From the NCBI RefSeq assembly GCF_000495795.1, contig NZ_AWGD01000038.1, forward strand, positions 1 through 64,000: 64,000 nucleotides of DNA. Direction: 5' to 3'. This document shows, piece by piece, positions 52,999 to 61,874 of this stretch. The first letter of the stretch is position 1. Each line of letters opens with the position of its first letter. This DNA comes from Asticcacaulis sp. AC460 (GTDB taxonomy: Bacteria > Pseudomonadota > Alphaproteobacteria > Caulobacterales > Caulobacteraceae). The notes under the pieces were generated by a model. It did not search any database and was not told where the DNA came from. It saw nothing but the letters and a program-made list of their open reading frames with translations. The translations under genes were made by a program, and so were the position numbers.

Positions 52999-53913
52999 AT
53001 GCCTCACCATGACCATAACGACGAGTCCAGCCTCGACGATTTCATCAAATCCGCCATGCCGCGGCGCCGGGCGCTGTGGCTGATCGGCGGCGCCGCCCTT
53101 TCGACTTCGGCCCTGGCAGCCTGCGGCGGCGGGGGCAGTGGCGGCTCGTCGACCAGTGTCAGCGTATCGACCTCGTCGAGTTCGACGTCCAGTTCGTCGT
53201 CATCGTCGTCTTCGAGTTCGTCTTCCTCCAGTTCGTCATCGTCTTCGGCGGGGACCTGCATCGAACTGCCCGAAGAAACCAACGGGCCCTATCCGGGCGA
53301 CGGCTCGAACTCGGTGTCGGGTTCGGTGGTCAATATTCTGAACCAGAGCGGCGTGGTGCGCAGCGACATCCGCACCAGCATCGGCGCCTATTCCGGCACG
53401 GCGACGGGCGTGAAGCTGGACCTGACCATCACCGTGGTCGACAAGAGCCTGGGATGCCAGCCGGTGTCGGGCTATGCCGTCTATATCTGGCACTGCACGG
53501 CCAACGGCAACTATTCGCTCTATTCCAGCGGCTACACCACCCAGAACTACCTGCGCGGCGTCCAGGTCACCGACGCCAACGGCAAGGTCACCTTCACCAC
53601 CATCTTCCCGGGCTGTTATAACGGGCGGATGCCGCACATCCACGTCGAGGTCTTCGCCGGCCTGTCGACCGCGACGACGCACGCCAATGCCGTCAAGACG
53701 ACCCAGTTCGCCTTCGACCGGTCGGTGTGCCAGACCCTGTACACCACCAGCAGCCTGTACGGCTCCAGTTCGACAGCCCTGGCCGGCATCACCTTTGCCT
53801 CGGACAATGTCTTCAACGACGACACGGCGGCGGAGCTGGCGGCCTCGACCGTGGCGATCAGCGGTGACGCGTCGTCGGGCTATACCGGCACGGTTACGCT
53901 GACGATCGCCTGA
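52999..53913 (+). CDS. Intradiol ring-cleavage dioxygenase-like lipoprotein with poly-Ser linker
   Basis: A 304-residue exported protein. PRRRALWLIGGAALSTSALAAC is both a possible twin-arginine signal and a lipobox with Cys42. Residues 51-82 are an almost pure Ser/Thr linker. The catalytic-type beta-sandwich follows, with the expected non-haem Fe(III) ligands Tyr171 (NGNYS), Tyr206 (PGCYNGR), His212 and His214 (PHIHV), equivalent to Tyr408, Tyr447, His460 and His462 of protocatechuate 3,4-dioxygenase. Other cysteines suggest disulfides. It would be anchored outside the cytoplasm; an aromatic substrate is inferred. No aromatic catabolism genes adjoin it. Confidence 0.85.
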   Translation: MPHHDHNDESSLDDFIKSAMPRRRALWLIGGAALSTSALAACGGGGSGGSSTSVSVSTSSSSTSSSSSSSSSSSSSSSSSSSSAGTCIELPEETNGPYPGDGSNSVSGSVVNILNQSGVVRSDIRTSIGAYSGTATGVKLDLTITVVDKSLGCQPVSGYAVYIWHCTANGNYSLYSSGYTTQNYLRGVQVTDANGKVTFTTIFPGCYNGRMPHIHVEVFAGLSTATTHANAVKTTQFAFDRSVCQTLYTTSSLYGSSSTALAGITFASDNVFNDDTAAELAASTVAISGDASSGYTGTVTLTIA

Positions 53914-54007
53914 CGCTGGTGGCGTATTTGGGATACAGGCGGCGGCTTACCTGACAAAGTCAGGGGAAACGGTTTGGCGGCCGCAGATAGCGGGGTTATG
54001 GAATACC

Positions 54008-54730
54008 ATGGCCTCGCGTATCGACCAGCTGACCTATGCCATCGGGGACATCCATGGCTACGACGCCCTCTTCGAGCGGTTGATCGACCGCATTCGCAGC
54101 GATGCCGAGATGACCGGCGACCGGCCGCGTATCGTGCTTCTGGGGGACTATGTCGACCGCGGGCCGCAATCACGCCAGGTCCTTGAGCGGGTGATGGCCC
54201 TGCAGCAGGCGCGGTGGTGCGATGTCGTGGCGCTGAAAGGCAATCACGAGGCGGCGCTTCTGCACTTCCTGGTCAAACCGGAAAGCGGCGAAACCTGGCG
54301 GGACTGGGGTGCCGGCGCCACCCTGGCCTCCTATGGCGTTACCATGCCCTATTTCAGCCACGGCGCCGAGTTCTGGCGTGCCGTGCGCGACGGCTTCCTG
54401 GCGGTGCTGAAGCTCAGCCATCTCAACATGCTACACGCCATGCCGGTCAGTTTCCAGGCGGGTGACTACCTCTTTGTCCATGCCGGGGTCGATCCGGACC
54501 GGCCGTTGGAAGAGCAGGGGGCGGAAACCTTCATGTATATCCGCGGCCGCTTCCAGGAGGCGGAGCGGGCGTGTCAGTACGTGGTGGTGCACGGCCACAC
54601 CCCTGAGACTCCGGTCACACACCGCCGGTGGCGGATCGGCGTTGACAGCGGCGTCTATAGTGACGAGGTTCTGACAGCGGTGCGGCTGCATGGCGAGACC
54701 CGGGACCTGATTCAAGTGCGGACGGGTTGA
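54008..54730 (+). CDS. Calcineurin-like metallophosphatase (PPP/ApaH type), copy 1
   Basis: A 240-residue serine/threonine protein phosphatase-type enzyme. The metal-binding signature is complete: GDIHG, GDYVDRG, GNHE, HAGVDPDRP and VHGHT. These enzymes hydrolyse phosphoproteins or dinucleoside polyphosphates using two metal ions. It is followed 51 bases later by a close paralogue, so the two arose by tandem duplication. The substrate is not determinable. Confidence 0.92.
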   Translation: MASRIDQLTYAIGDIHGYDALFERLIDRIRSDAEMTGDRPRIVLLGDYVDRGPQSRQVLERVMALQQARWCDVVALKGNHEAALLHFLVKPESGETWRDWGAGATLASYGVTMPYFSHGAEFWRAVRDGFLAVLKLSHLNMLHAMPVSFQAGDYLFVHAGVDPDRPLEEQGAETFMYIRGRFQEAERACQYVVVHGHTPETPVTHRRWRIGVDSGVYSDEVLTAVRLHGETRDLIQVRTG

Positions 54731-54781
54731 GCCGCGCGATTGCGGTTTGAAATTCGCCGTGCCTTGTCCTACATCATGAGC

Positions 54782-55507
54782 ATGACATCCCGCATTGCAC
54801 AATTGACCTACGCCATCGGCGATATTCATGGCTATGACGCCCTGTTTGAACGTCTACTGGAGCGCATCCGCATCGATGCCGAGCTGATCGGGGAAAAGCC
54901 GCGGGTGATCCTGCTGGGCGACTATATCGATCGTGGACCGGCCTCACGTCAGGTGCTGGATCGCGTCCAGCGCCTGCGAACGGCGGCGTGGTGCGACGCG
55001 GTGGTCATCAAGGGTAACCACGAGGAACAGTTGCTGAAGTTCCTGGCCGACCCGATGACCGGCGAAACCTGGCGTATCTGGGGCGGGGCGGCGACAATGG
55101 CGTCCTACGGCGTGACCATGCCCTATATGGCCAATGATCCGGTTGTCTGGGCCAATGTCCGCGACCGTTTCGCCGAGGCGTTCGATCCGGGGCACCTGGA
55201 GATGCTGCGGGAATTGCCGGTGTCGTTCCTGGATGGCGACTATTTGTTCGTCCATGCGGGAGTCGATCCGGACCGGCCTTTGGAAGAGCAGGGCGCGGAA
55301 ACCTTCATGTACATCCGTGGCCGCTTCCAGGCGGCGGAGAAGGCCTGTGACTATGTCGTGGTTCATGGTCACACGCCCGAGGAACCGGTGACGGATTTGC
55401 GATGGCGCATCGGCGTCGACAGCGGCGTCTACAAAGTCGGCATCCTGACGGCGGTGCGATTGCGCGGTGAAGAACGCAAGCTGTTTCAGGTGCGGGCGGA
55501 CGGTTAA
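54782..55507 (+). CDS. Calcineurin-like metallophosphatase (PPP/ApaH type), copy 2
   Basis: A 241-residue paralogue of the preceding gene with the same motifs (GDIHG, GDYIDRG, GNHE, HAGVDPDRP, VHGHT) and nearly identical blocks such as EEQGAETFMYIRGRF. ATG at 54782 is chosen because it aligns with the start of the first copy (MTSRIAQLTYAIGD vs MASRIDQLTYAIGD); ATG 54776 is two codons upstream. The catalytic centre is intact in both copies, so specialisation rather than decay is likely. It overlaps the convergent glycosyltransferase gene by four bases. Confidence 0.92.
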   Translation: MTSRIAQLTYAIGDIHGYDALFERLLERIRIDAELIGEKPRVILLGDYIDRGPASRQVLDRVQRLRTAAWCDAVVIKGNHEEQLLKFLADPMTGETWRIWGGAATMASYGVTMPYMANDPVVWANVRDRFAEAFDPGHLEMLRELPVSFLDGDYLFVHAGVDPDRPLEEQGAETFMYIRGRFQAAEKACDYVVVHGHTPEEPVTDLRWRIGVDSGVYKVGILTAVRLRGEERKLFQVRADG

Positions 55508-57069
55508 AGCGACGCCGCTGCTTCGGATGGACGTTTCTTCATCGGCTGGCAGACCACCATCTTGACCGGCCAGTTGCGCAGTTCGCAGGCGTCGCGCGAC
55601 AGCATCTGGTGGTAGGTCAGCGGGGCGTAGAACAGGTAGCTGGCCGCGATCAGCACGCTGATGCCGCACAGGATCGCAAAGCGGTGTTTGTCCAGAAAAC
55701 CGACCTTGCGCGCCAGGATGCGGAACACCACCGGCAACAGCATGAAGCTCAGGGCCAGGCCGATGAAGTAGTGGTAGACGTACATGACGCGCTGGGTGCC
55801 CAGGTAGATGTGGAACAGCCAGAAGATCATGAACATGGCGAAGAGGCCTTCCAGGCGATTGAAGTCCTCGGTATGGCCGTCATCGCTCAGCCGGCGGGCG
55901 CGCCGGGCGATGATAAGCCCCGCCGCGCCGACGATGCCGATGATGCCCAGTCCCCAGTTGACTGGATTGCCGACCATCTGGGTATAGGCCGTGCGCTTGC
56001 CATCGAAGTCCCAGCGGTAGTTGATGATCTTGTGCATGAACGGCCATAAAATCGGCTGCGAGCCGTTGGGCTCGGTCAGGATCGAGCCGGTGAAATCGCC
56101 CTTCATGTACTTGTAATAGTCGTAGCTGCCCGCCCAGATAACGGCCAGGTCCAGTGGCCGCTTATGGTTCAACCAGTCCTTGTAGGTCTGGCTCATGGCG
56201 CGCAGGTCGCGGTCGCCTGCCGGGGTGCCGGTCTGGGGCGGTTTGGGGTTGAGCACCACATGCAGGCTGAAGACGAGGGCGATCATGGCCAGGAAGCCGC
56301 CGGCGGCGACCGAACCGCGCGCCAAGGAACGGAGCAGGTTTTCGCGCGTGCGCAGGGTCCACAGGGCGCGGACCAGCGTAATGCCGCACAGCAGGACCAT
56401 GACCAGCGAATTGACCTTGGTCATGAAGCTGAGACCGCACAGGATGCCGAAGGCGGCGAAGGTCAGCAATGGCCGTTTCGGCTCTCGGCCGAAGGTGGTC
56501 AGCCAGACCAGTATCGATCCCAGGGTAAAGGTGAGCTGGTAGGAATCGAGGTGGGCGGCGCGGAAATGGACGATGTAACTGTTCTCGAACACGAACAGCA
56601 GCGAGAAGACGAAGGCCTCGAATGCCTCGTTCGTTAGTCGCAGCACGATCAGGTAGAAGAGCAGGGCGCCGGCCACCGCGAACAGGGCGGACGGCATGCG
56701 GATGGCGTTGAAGTCGTAGCCCTTGGGAATGATGCGCGTATCGAGCTTCTTGACCTCACCCAGGAAGTGGGTGTCGACCTTGTCATTGGCGTGGTCAAGG
56801 GTCTGGCCCAGGTCCATGAACATGAAACCCAGCGGCGGGTGCGAGGCGAACTGGGCCTTGTCTTCCTTATAACGCTCAGCGGCGGTGACGTAGTAGGACT
56901 CGTCCCAGAAAGCATTGGGCGGGTTGTTGACGTCGCGCAGGAAGTTGAAACAGGCCAGGACCAGGATCAGGGCACCCAATACCCAGCGCAGGGTCTGGTC
57001 GTCGGCGTTCCACAGCTTGTCGGCTAAGGCTTTGCTACGGCTGACGACGGACGCGAGAAAAGGGGACAT
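55504..57069 (-). CDS. PMT/GT39-family membrane glycosyltransferase
   Basis: A 521-residue polytopic protein of the dolichyl-phosphate-mannose protein mannosyltransferase superfamily. The first luminal loop shows FWDESYY with the catalytic Asp-Glu pair, then SHPPLGF, characteristic of bacterial PMT homologues, and about ten membrane segments follow. It probably transfers a sugar from a polyprenyl-phosphate carrier to an exported protein or glycolipid at the periplasmic face. No ribosome site is obvious before the ATG at 57069. Confidence 0.88.
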   Translation of the reverse strand: MSPFLASVVSRSKALADKLWNADDQTLRWVLGALILVLACFNFLRDVNNPPNAFWDESYYVTAAERYKEDKAQFASHPPLGFMFMDLGQTLDHANDKVDTHFLGEVKKLDTRIIPKGYDFNAIRMPSALFAVAGALLFYLIVLRLTNEAFEAFVFSLLFVFENSYIVHFRAAHLDSYQLTFTLGSILVWLTTFGREPKRPLLTFAAFGILCGLSFMTKVNSLVMVLLCGITLVRALWTLRTRENLLRSLARGSVAAGGFLAMIALVFSLHVVLNPKPPQTGTPAGDRDLRAMSQTYKDWLNHKRPLDLAVIWAGSYDYYKYMKGDFTGSILTEPNGSQPILWPFMHKIINYRWDFDGKRTAYTQMVGNPVNWGLGIIGIVGAAGLIIARRARRLSDDGHTEDFNRLEGLFAMFMIFWLFHIYLGTQRVMYVYHYFIGLALSFMLLPVVFRILARKVGFLDKHRFAILCGISVLIAASYLFYAPLTYHQMLSRDACELRNWPVKMVVCQPMKKRPSEAAASL

Positions 57070-57146
57070 GAACGGCTCTGGGCTGGCTTTTGGCTCTGAG
57101 GAGTCGCCAACGCTTATGCCCGAAAGATTTTGAGCTGCCTAGCCTC

Positions 57147-57569
57147 TTACGCGCTTTCGGCCAGGGGGTAGGCGGCGTCGATCATGGTGCTCGACAGCAG
57201 GCCATAGGCCTCGGTCCAGGCCTGGCGGGTGGCCAGGTCGAAGCGCTCGCCCAGGGCTTGGGCCAGGGTGGCGATCAGGGCGGCGCCGACCGTCACATAG
57301 TGTTCGGGTTGAACGCCGTAGGCGACATGGCGAAGGCCCAGCTCACGGACCGCTGGCAGGATGCGTTCAGGTTGGTGAAGCTGCGTCGCCACGAAATTCA
57401 GCGCCTGAAGCAGTTTCTTGCCCTGGGCGGCGAGGTCGCTCCTGAACATCGGTTTCAACGACGGATCGAGCACGAACAGATGCGTGTAGAAGACTTCGGC
57501 GGCCGTGGCGCCCAGGGTGACGACTTCGGCGTGGCTGGCCTGGACCAGGCGGATCTGAGCGGGAGTCAT
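57147..57569 (-). CDS. Single-domain globin
   Basis: A 140-residue haem protein of the flavohaemoglobin/Vitreoscilla globin type without a reductase domain. The proximal His is residue 81 in LRHVAYGVQPEHY, and Phe/Tyr/Gln positions of the distal pocket fit VFYTHLF and LLQALNFVATQL. ATG at 57569 has GAGG six bases upstream; ATG at 57602 would add 11 polar residues. Probable roles are oxygen or nitric-oxide handling. Confidence 0.87.
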   Translation of the reverse strand: MTPAQIRLVQASHAEVVTLGATAAEVFYTHLFVLDPSLKPMFRSDLAAQGKKLLQALNFVATQLHQPERILPAVRELGLRHVAYGVQPEHYVTVGAALIATLAQALGERFDLATRQAWTEAYGLLSSTMIDAAYPLAESA

Positions 57570-57661
57570 TTTGGCCTCGTGATGCGGTGCGGATGTCGCC
57601 ATCCTGACCGCATCACGTCGCAGCCTAATGTCTCGTGCCCAAGTTTATTGTGTCAATTGTG

Positions 57662-58609
57662 TCAGTAGCCGGAACGATGGCCTTGCTTGTGCTTGTGTCC
57701 GCCATTGTGCCCGCCGTGGTGCGTGCCGCCGTTGCCGCTGTAGCCACCGCCATAATAGTAGCTGCCGCCGCCGTAGGACGAGGACGACGAATAGGTCGTC
57801 GAGCTGTAGCTGCTGCCGGTATAGGGCTTATAGCTGCCATAACCGGAGCTGTAGGCCTGCACCGGTGCGCCGGAGCCGTAGGACTGGCTGGAATAGTAGA
57901 CCGGGCCCGATGTGTAGGTGGCGCAGGTGCAGGGCGCATAGGCCTGGGTCGTCGCCGGATAGCTGGTGTAGCCGCTGTCGTAATAGCCGACACCGTCGTC
58001 ATAGCTGCTGTAGCCGCTGTTGGAATAGGTGGTCACCGGCTGGCAGGTGTAGCGCACGCCGCAGCCATCGGAATAGGCGGTCGTGGCGGGAGCGCTGTAG
58101 TAGGTGTCCTCGTCCGTATCAGGCTGGCTGTAGTAGGTTTCGCCGCCCTGGTAGGGCTGGCTGTAATAGCTGCCGCCTGAGGAATAGTAGGTTTGCGGCT
58201 GGCTTTGGTAATAGCCGCCCGAGCTGTAGGACGGTTGCTGATAATAGCCGCCATTGTCGTAGCCCTGAGGCTGCTGCTGATAGTCGCCGCCGCTGTTGTA
58301 GGCGCCGTCGGAATAGCCGCGGTCGTAGTTGCGGTCGTATTGCTTGCCGACCTTCGAGCCGATGACGCCGCCGATGATGGCGCCGCCGACCGTACCCAGG
58401 CCGCGCTCGTTCTTGGACACCTGCGAGCCCAGCAGCCCGCCGGCCACCGCCCCGACCACGGCGCCGGTGTTGCGACCCTTGTTCGGGTCACGTTGCTGAT
58501 AATAGCCGTCGTCTTCGTAGTATTGCGCGTGCGCGACAACCGGCAGGACAAGGGCGGCGGCCAGGGTCAGGACGCCGATTTGCAGTTTGCGGTTCATGTT
58601 AAGGGTCAT
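57662..58609 (-). CDS. Exported glycine-zipper protein with long Tyr/Ser/Gly-rich tail
   Basis: A 315-residue protein. After the signal peptide (ALVLPVVAHAQ) a glycine-zipper 2TM-type segment lies at about 48-90 (TGAVVGAVAGGLLGS and VGGAIIGGVIGSKVG), as in outer-membrane 17-kDa antigen-like proteins. The remaining 220 residues are low complexity, dominated by YYS, GGYY, SQP and SSS, with four or five cysteines (GCGVRYTC, PCTC) and a His/Gly-rich end (HHGGHNGGHKH). GGAGG precedes the ATG by nine bases. Possible role: surface adhesive or matrix. Not a recognised enzyme. Confidence 0.75.
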   Translation of the reverse strand: MTLNMNRKLQIGVLTLAAALVLPVVAHAQYYEDDGYYQQRDPNKGRNTGAVVGAVAGGLLGSQVSKNERGLGTVGGAIIGGVIGSKVGKQYDRNYDRGYSDGAYNSGGDYQQQPQGYDNGGYYQQPSYSSGGYYQSQPQTYYSSGGSYYSQPYQGGETYYSQPDTDEDTYYSAPATTAYSDGCGVRYTCQPVTTYSNSGYSSYDDGVGYYDSGYTSYPATTQAYAPCTCATYTSGPVYYSSQSYGSGAPVQAYSSGYGSYKPYTGSSYSSTTYSSSSSYGGGSYYYGGGYSGNGGTHHGGHNGGHKHKQGHRSGY

Positions 58610-58805
58610 GGGGGAGCACCTCCAGCGGTATTAACCAAATCTTAACATGCAGCCATGCTCCCCGCAGCGTAAAAAAACAATGGGGCGCGCCCGGTACGCG
58701 AAAACGGTAGCTGGCGACTTATGGCTTCTTGATGTTTCGGCGGGTTGATCCGCAAGGCGCGCCGGGAGGCTTCGCGGCATAGTGCGGCAAACCGGAGACC
58801 TCCCC

Positions 58806-59033
58806 ATGCGCCGTAATGTCATGAAACTGATCCCTGTGGTGGCTGCTTTGGCGGCAGTTGCCGTGGCCGCCTGCAATCCCAAAGGGGAGCATGTCACGGC
58901 CGAAGGTGACGAACTGTCGTCCGAATTTTCCAACTACGCCGAATCGGTGCCGCCGAAGAGCTTTGAGCCGGCCCTGCCGCCGGTCGACCTGCCGCAGATG
59001 CCGGATGCTTCGCAGAGCGCCGATTCGCGTTAA
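58806..59033 (+). CDS. Small lipoprotein
   Basis: A 75-residue protein with a lipobox, AVAAC (Cys23), then an acidic, proline-rich mature part ending in a [18 protein letters not shown] tail. GGAG lies eight bases before the ATG. It resembles entericidin-like small lipoproteins only in size. The stop overlaps the stop of the convergent transporter gene by four bases. Confidence 0.7.
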   Translation: MRRNVMKLIPVVAALAAVAVAACNPKGEHVTAEGDELSSEFSNYAESVPPKSFEPALPPVDLPQMPDASQSADSR

Positions 59034-60313
59034 GTCTTTGTCGGGTTTAAACCTGCTCTAAGCTTCGCCTTGTCTAGTTCGCCTTCCCAGCGCGAAATGA
59101 CGACGCAGGCCACGCCGTTGCCGACGAAGTTGGTCAGGGCGCGGCATTCGCTCATGAATTTATCGATGCCCAGCACGATGGCCATGCCGGGCACCAGGGC
59201 CGGATTGACCACCGCCAGGGTCGCGCCCAGCGTGATGAAGCCCGCGCCGGTCACGCCCGTGGCCCCCTTCGAGGTCAGCATGGCCACGCCTAGAAGCGTC
59301 AGTTGTTGCGTAAGGGTCAGGCCGTAACCCAGGGCCTGGGCGATGAACAGCGACGCCAGGGTCATGTAAATATTGGTGCCGTCGAGATTGAAACTGTAGC
59401 CCGTCGGGATGACCAGGCCGACCACGGGCTTTGAACAGCCGAGCGCCTCCATCTTGCGCATCAGGTTGGGCAGGGCGCTTTCCGAAGACGAGGTCCCCAG
59501 CACGATCAGCAGCTCGTCGCGCAGATAGGCGACGAAGCGGAAAATTGAAAAGCCGCACCACCAGGCGATCACGCCCAGAACGACAAAGATGAACAGGGCC
59601 GCCGTAACATAGAAGGTGGCGATCAGGGCCAGCAGCGAGCCCAGCGCCGCGGCGCCGTACTTACCGAGCGTAAAGGCCATGGCCGCGGCGGCACCCAGCG
59701 GTGCCAGCTTCATGATCATGTTGATGATGTCGAAGACGACATGGCTGCCTTCGTCGATCAGGTTGCGTATCCCTTGCGCCGGTGGGCCGATCCTTTGCAG
59801 GGCAAAGCCGGTCAGGATGGCGACCAGCAGGACCTGCAGGATATTGCCCTCGGCCAGGCCGCTGAGCAGGGTATCGGGGATGATGTGCAGCAGGAAGTCG
59901 CTGAGGTTTTGATGGGTTTCTTCGGAGACGTATTTGGCCACGGCCGCAGCGTCGCCGGCGGCGTGCATCCCGGCGCCGGGGCGGACGAAATTCGCCACCA
60001 GAAGTCCGATGACCAAGGCGAAGGTCGAGACGATTTCGAAATAGAGGATGGTCTTGACGCCGACCCGGCCGACCTGTTTCGCCTCACTGACCTGGCCGAT
60101 GCCCGAGACGACGGTGCAAAAGACCAGGACGGCGATGGTCATCTTGATCAGCTTGATGAAGCCGTCGCCGATGGCCTTCATCCACGGTTGCGACGCGAAC
60201 TGCGGCCATAGCAGGCCGATGGCCGCGCCGAGGACCAAGCCGATCAGGACCTGGACGTAGAGTTGCCGCCAGATCGGTGTACTGGCCTTGGCGGAAAGCT
60301 CCGGTGAATCCAT
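59030..60313 (-). CDS. dctA: DctA-type dicarboxylate/amino acid:cation symporter
   Basis: A 427-residue member of the DAACS family (C4-dicarboxylates or glutamate/aspartate with protons or Na+). Conserved blocks are the first membrane region ([20 protein letters not shown]), the serine-rich reentrant loop [20 protein letters not shown] and the [11 protein letters not shown] hairpin. Eight membrane segments are expected. AGGGG precedes the ATG. DctA is the likely name but glutamate transport (GltP) cannot be excluded. Confidence 0.9.
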   Translation of the reverse strand: MDSPELSAKASTPIWRQLYVQVLIGLVLGAAIGLLWPQFASQPWMKAIGDGFIKLIKMTIAVLVFCTVVSGIGQVSEAKQVGRVGVKTILYFEIVSTFALVIGLLVANFVRPGAGMHAAGDAAAVAKYVSEETHQNLSDFLLHIIPDTLLSGLAEGNILQVLLVAILTGFALQRIGPPAQGIRNLIDEGSHVVFDIINMIMKLAPLGAAAAMAFTLGKYGAAALGSLLALIATFYVTAALFIFVVLGVIAWWCGFSIFRFVAYLRDELLIVLGTSSSESALPNLMRKMEALGCSKPVVGLVIPTGYSFNLDGTNIYMTLASLFIAQALGYGLTLTQQLTLLGVAMLTSKGATGVTGAGFITLGATLAVVNPALVPGMAIVLGIDKFMSECRALTNFVGNGVACVVISRWEGELDKAKLRAGLNPTKT

Positions 60314-60363
60314 GTTTCGCCCCTGTTTTGCGCGACCCTACAGGGGTTCGCGGAGAGCGACAA

Positions 60364-61320
60364 TCACTGCGTTTGGCTTAGGCTGGCCTTGATCAACTTG
60401 ATGCGGGCACGGGCATTGGTGCCGGACACGACCCCGACCGTACCGGCGGAGGTAAAGGTAAGCGCCGTCAGCGAATAGGTGCCGGGCTGGAGCGTCTTGG
60501 TGACGCTGGCATCCAGGTCGTTACATTCTTCTGACGCGGCCCAAGCCAGCCCGACGAAGACGCTGCAGAACTTGGCCACCGTCTTGATGCCGTCGACGCC
60601 GAAAAAGCCCGAAGCGTCCGAGGCGGCACCGCCCAATATGCCCAGGGCGAAGACTTCGTTGCGCAGTTCGGCCGACATGGAGACGGCGGTCGTGGCGCCT
60701 GCCGGTACGGTGAAGTCATAGGTGAGATAGCCGCTGTTGCTGCACACCCCGGCCTCGGCGGCCCAGACCGAGGTGTCCAGTGTGCCGCCGGAGATTGTCA
60801 CCCCCGCGCCTGAAATGGCGCCGCAGCTTTGCTGGATATCCATCGCGAAGTCGGCGAGGCGGACGTCGGTGGTCGTCTTGACCGGGCCCGGAGGGGCGGG
60901 TGTGCCGTCATCGTCCTTGTAGCCGACGGCATAAAGCCCATCGACGATCCGGAACCTCATACCGGGATACAGCCGGGACAGTTCGGCGACCGTCAGGTTC
61001 CAATCGAATTTGGCGGCCAGCAATGCCTTCTTGTAGCCCTTGCCGTGTTTGGCACGGAAGGCGGCGATGGCGGCCTGACGCTGTTTCGGATCGGTCATGG
61101 CCGCGATGGCCTTGAGATCCTTGTCCATGGCGGCTTTCAACACCGGGTCGGCGGCCAGGGCCTGGGCGATGGCGCCGTCGTGACGGGCCAGGATGGCGCG
61201 GGCCTTGGTCTGGCTGGCCGGGCTGTAGATGGTCGCCGGCAGGGTTTTGGCGAAGGTGGTGACGGGGGCGGCCAAGGTGAGCAGGGCGACGGAAATGGCG
61301 AGGGAGGTAAAATAGCGCAT
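60364..61320 (-). CDS. Exported hypothetical protein
   Basis: A 318-residue protein with a clear signal peptide (SLAISVALLTLAAPVTTFA). The mature protein has an N-terminal helical part to about residue 110 (QAAIAAFRAKHGKGYKK) and a C-terminal beta-rich region with four cysteines (QQSCGAI, AGVCSN, KFCSVF, EECND) likely to form two disulfides, ending in an ARIKLIKA strand. I do not recognise the family. ATG at 61320 is the only start giving a signal peptide. Confidence 0.65.
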   Translation of the reverse strand: MRYFTSLAISVALLTLAAPVTTFAKTLPATIYSPASQTKARAILARHDGAIAQALAADPVLKAAMDKDLKAIAAMTDPKQRQAAIAAFRAKHGKGYKKALLAAKFDWNLTVAELSRLYPGMRFRIVDGLYAVGYKDDDGTPAPPGPVKTTTDVRLADFAMDIQQSCGAISGAGVTISGGTLDTSVWAAEAGVCSNSGYLTYDFTVPAGATTAVSMSAELRNEVFALGILGGAASDASGFFGVDGIKTVAKFCSVFVGLAWAASEECNDLDASVTKTLQPGTYSLTALTFTSAGTVGVVSGTNARARIKLIKASLSQTQ

Positions 61321-61361
61321 GGCGGACTTCCCGGCAGCTGGAAATGGCGCGATAAGGCGAC

Positions 61362-61874
61362 GTGCGGGCGCGTACGGCAATACCGCGTTTGAGGGAGTTG
61401 ACCTTGGCGGCTTTACGGCGTGGATTGACGGCGGACGAGGTATCGGCCCTGCCGCCTGGGATGATGGCGGCGATCGATGTGGCCGGGGTTGAACTGATCC
61501 GTGCGCATCTGTGGGTGTCCTGGCTGGCCATGCTGATCGGGCGCGGGGCGCAGATCGTTGTGCGCGGGCGGCGCATCTTCTGGCCGCATCTGCCGGCCGA
61601 TGTCAGCAGCGATCCGGCCTTGCTGGCGGTTCTGGCGCATGAGCTCACCCATGTCTGGCAATATGCGAACGGAATGACCTTGTGGCGGTATATCCTGCGC
61701 GAACGGGGACGGTATGATTACACGCTCGATGACCGGCCGTTTGTGGAGTATGGCTATGAGCAGCAGGCGTCGATCGTCGAGGATTGGGTGCGGTTGCGGG
61801 CCGGTTTGGTATCGCGGCATAGCCAGCGGATCGTCAGCGTGGGCAGGCTGGCTGATGTCGTGCCGTTTGCCTAA
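61362..61874 (+). CDS. HExxH metallopeptidase-like protein (DUF4157-related)
   Basis: A 170-residue cytoplasmic protein with HELTHVWQ in the middle (residues about 94-101), typical of DUF4157-type putative metalloproteases, and a downstream YGYEQQASIVEDW where the family has its third zinc-ligand helix with a Glu. Start is GTG with AAGG close upstream. It diverges from the exported hypothetical with a 41-base gap. In other bacteria DUF4157 domains occur in contractile injection systems, but no such genes are here. Confidence 0.75.
   Translation: MRARTAIPRLRELTLAALRRGLTADEVSALPPGMMAAIDVAGVELIRAHLWVSWLAMLIGRGAQIVVRGRRIFWPHLPADVSSDPALLAVLAHELTHVWQYANGMTLWRYILRERGRYDYTLDDRPFVEYGYEQQASIVEDWVRLRAGLVSRHSQRIVSVGRLADVVPFA

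Noticed and set aside
53150-53250. Low-complexity TCG/TCC/AGT stretch considered as a microsatellite
   Set aside because: It uses mixed serine codons in frame and encodes a linker between the lipobox and the dioxygenase domain, so it is selected at protein level.
57628-58365. Arg/Cys/Ser-rich plus-strand frame opposite the tyrosine-rich gene
   Set aside because: It is the complement of Tyr/Ser codon repeats and lacks a credible start or any domain.
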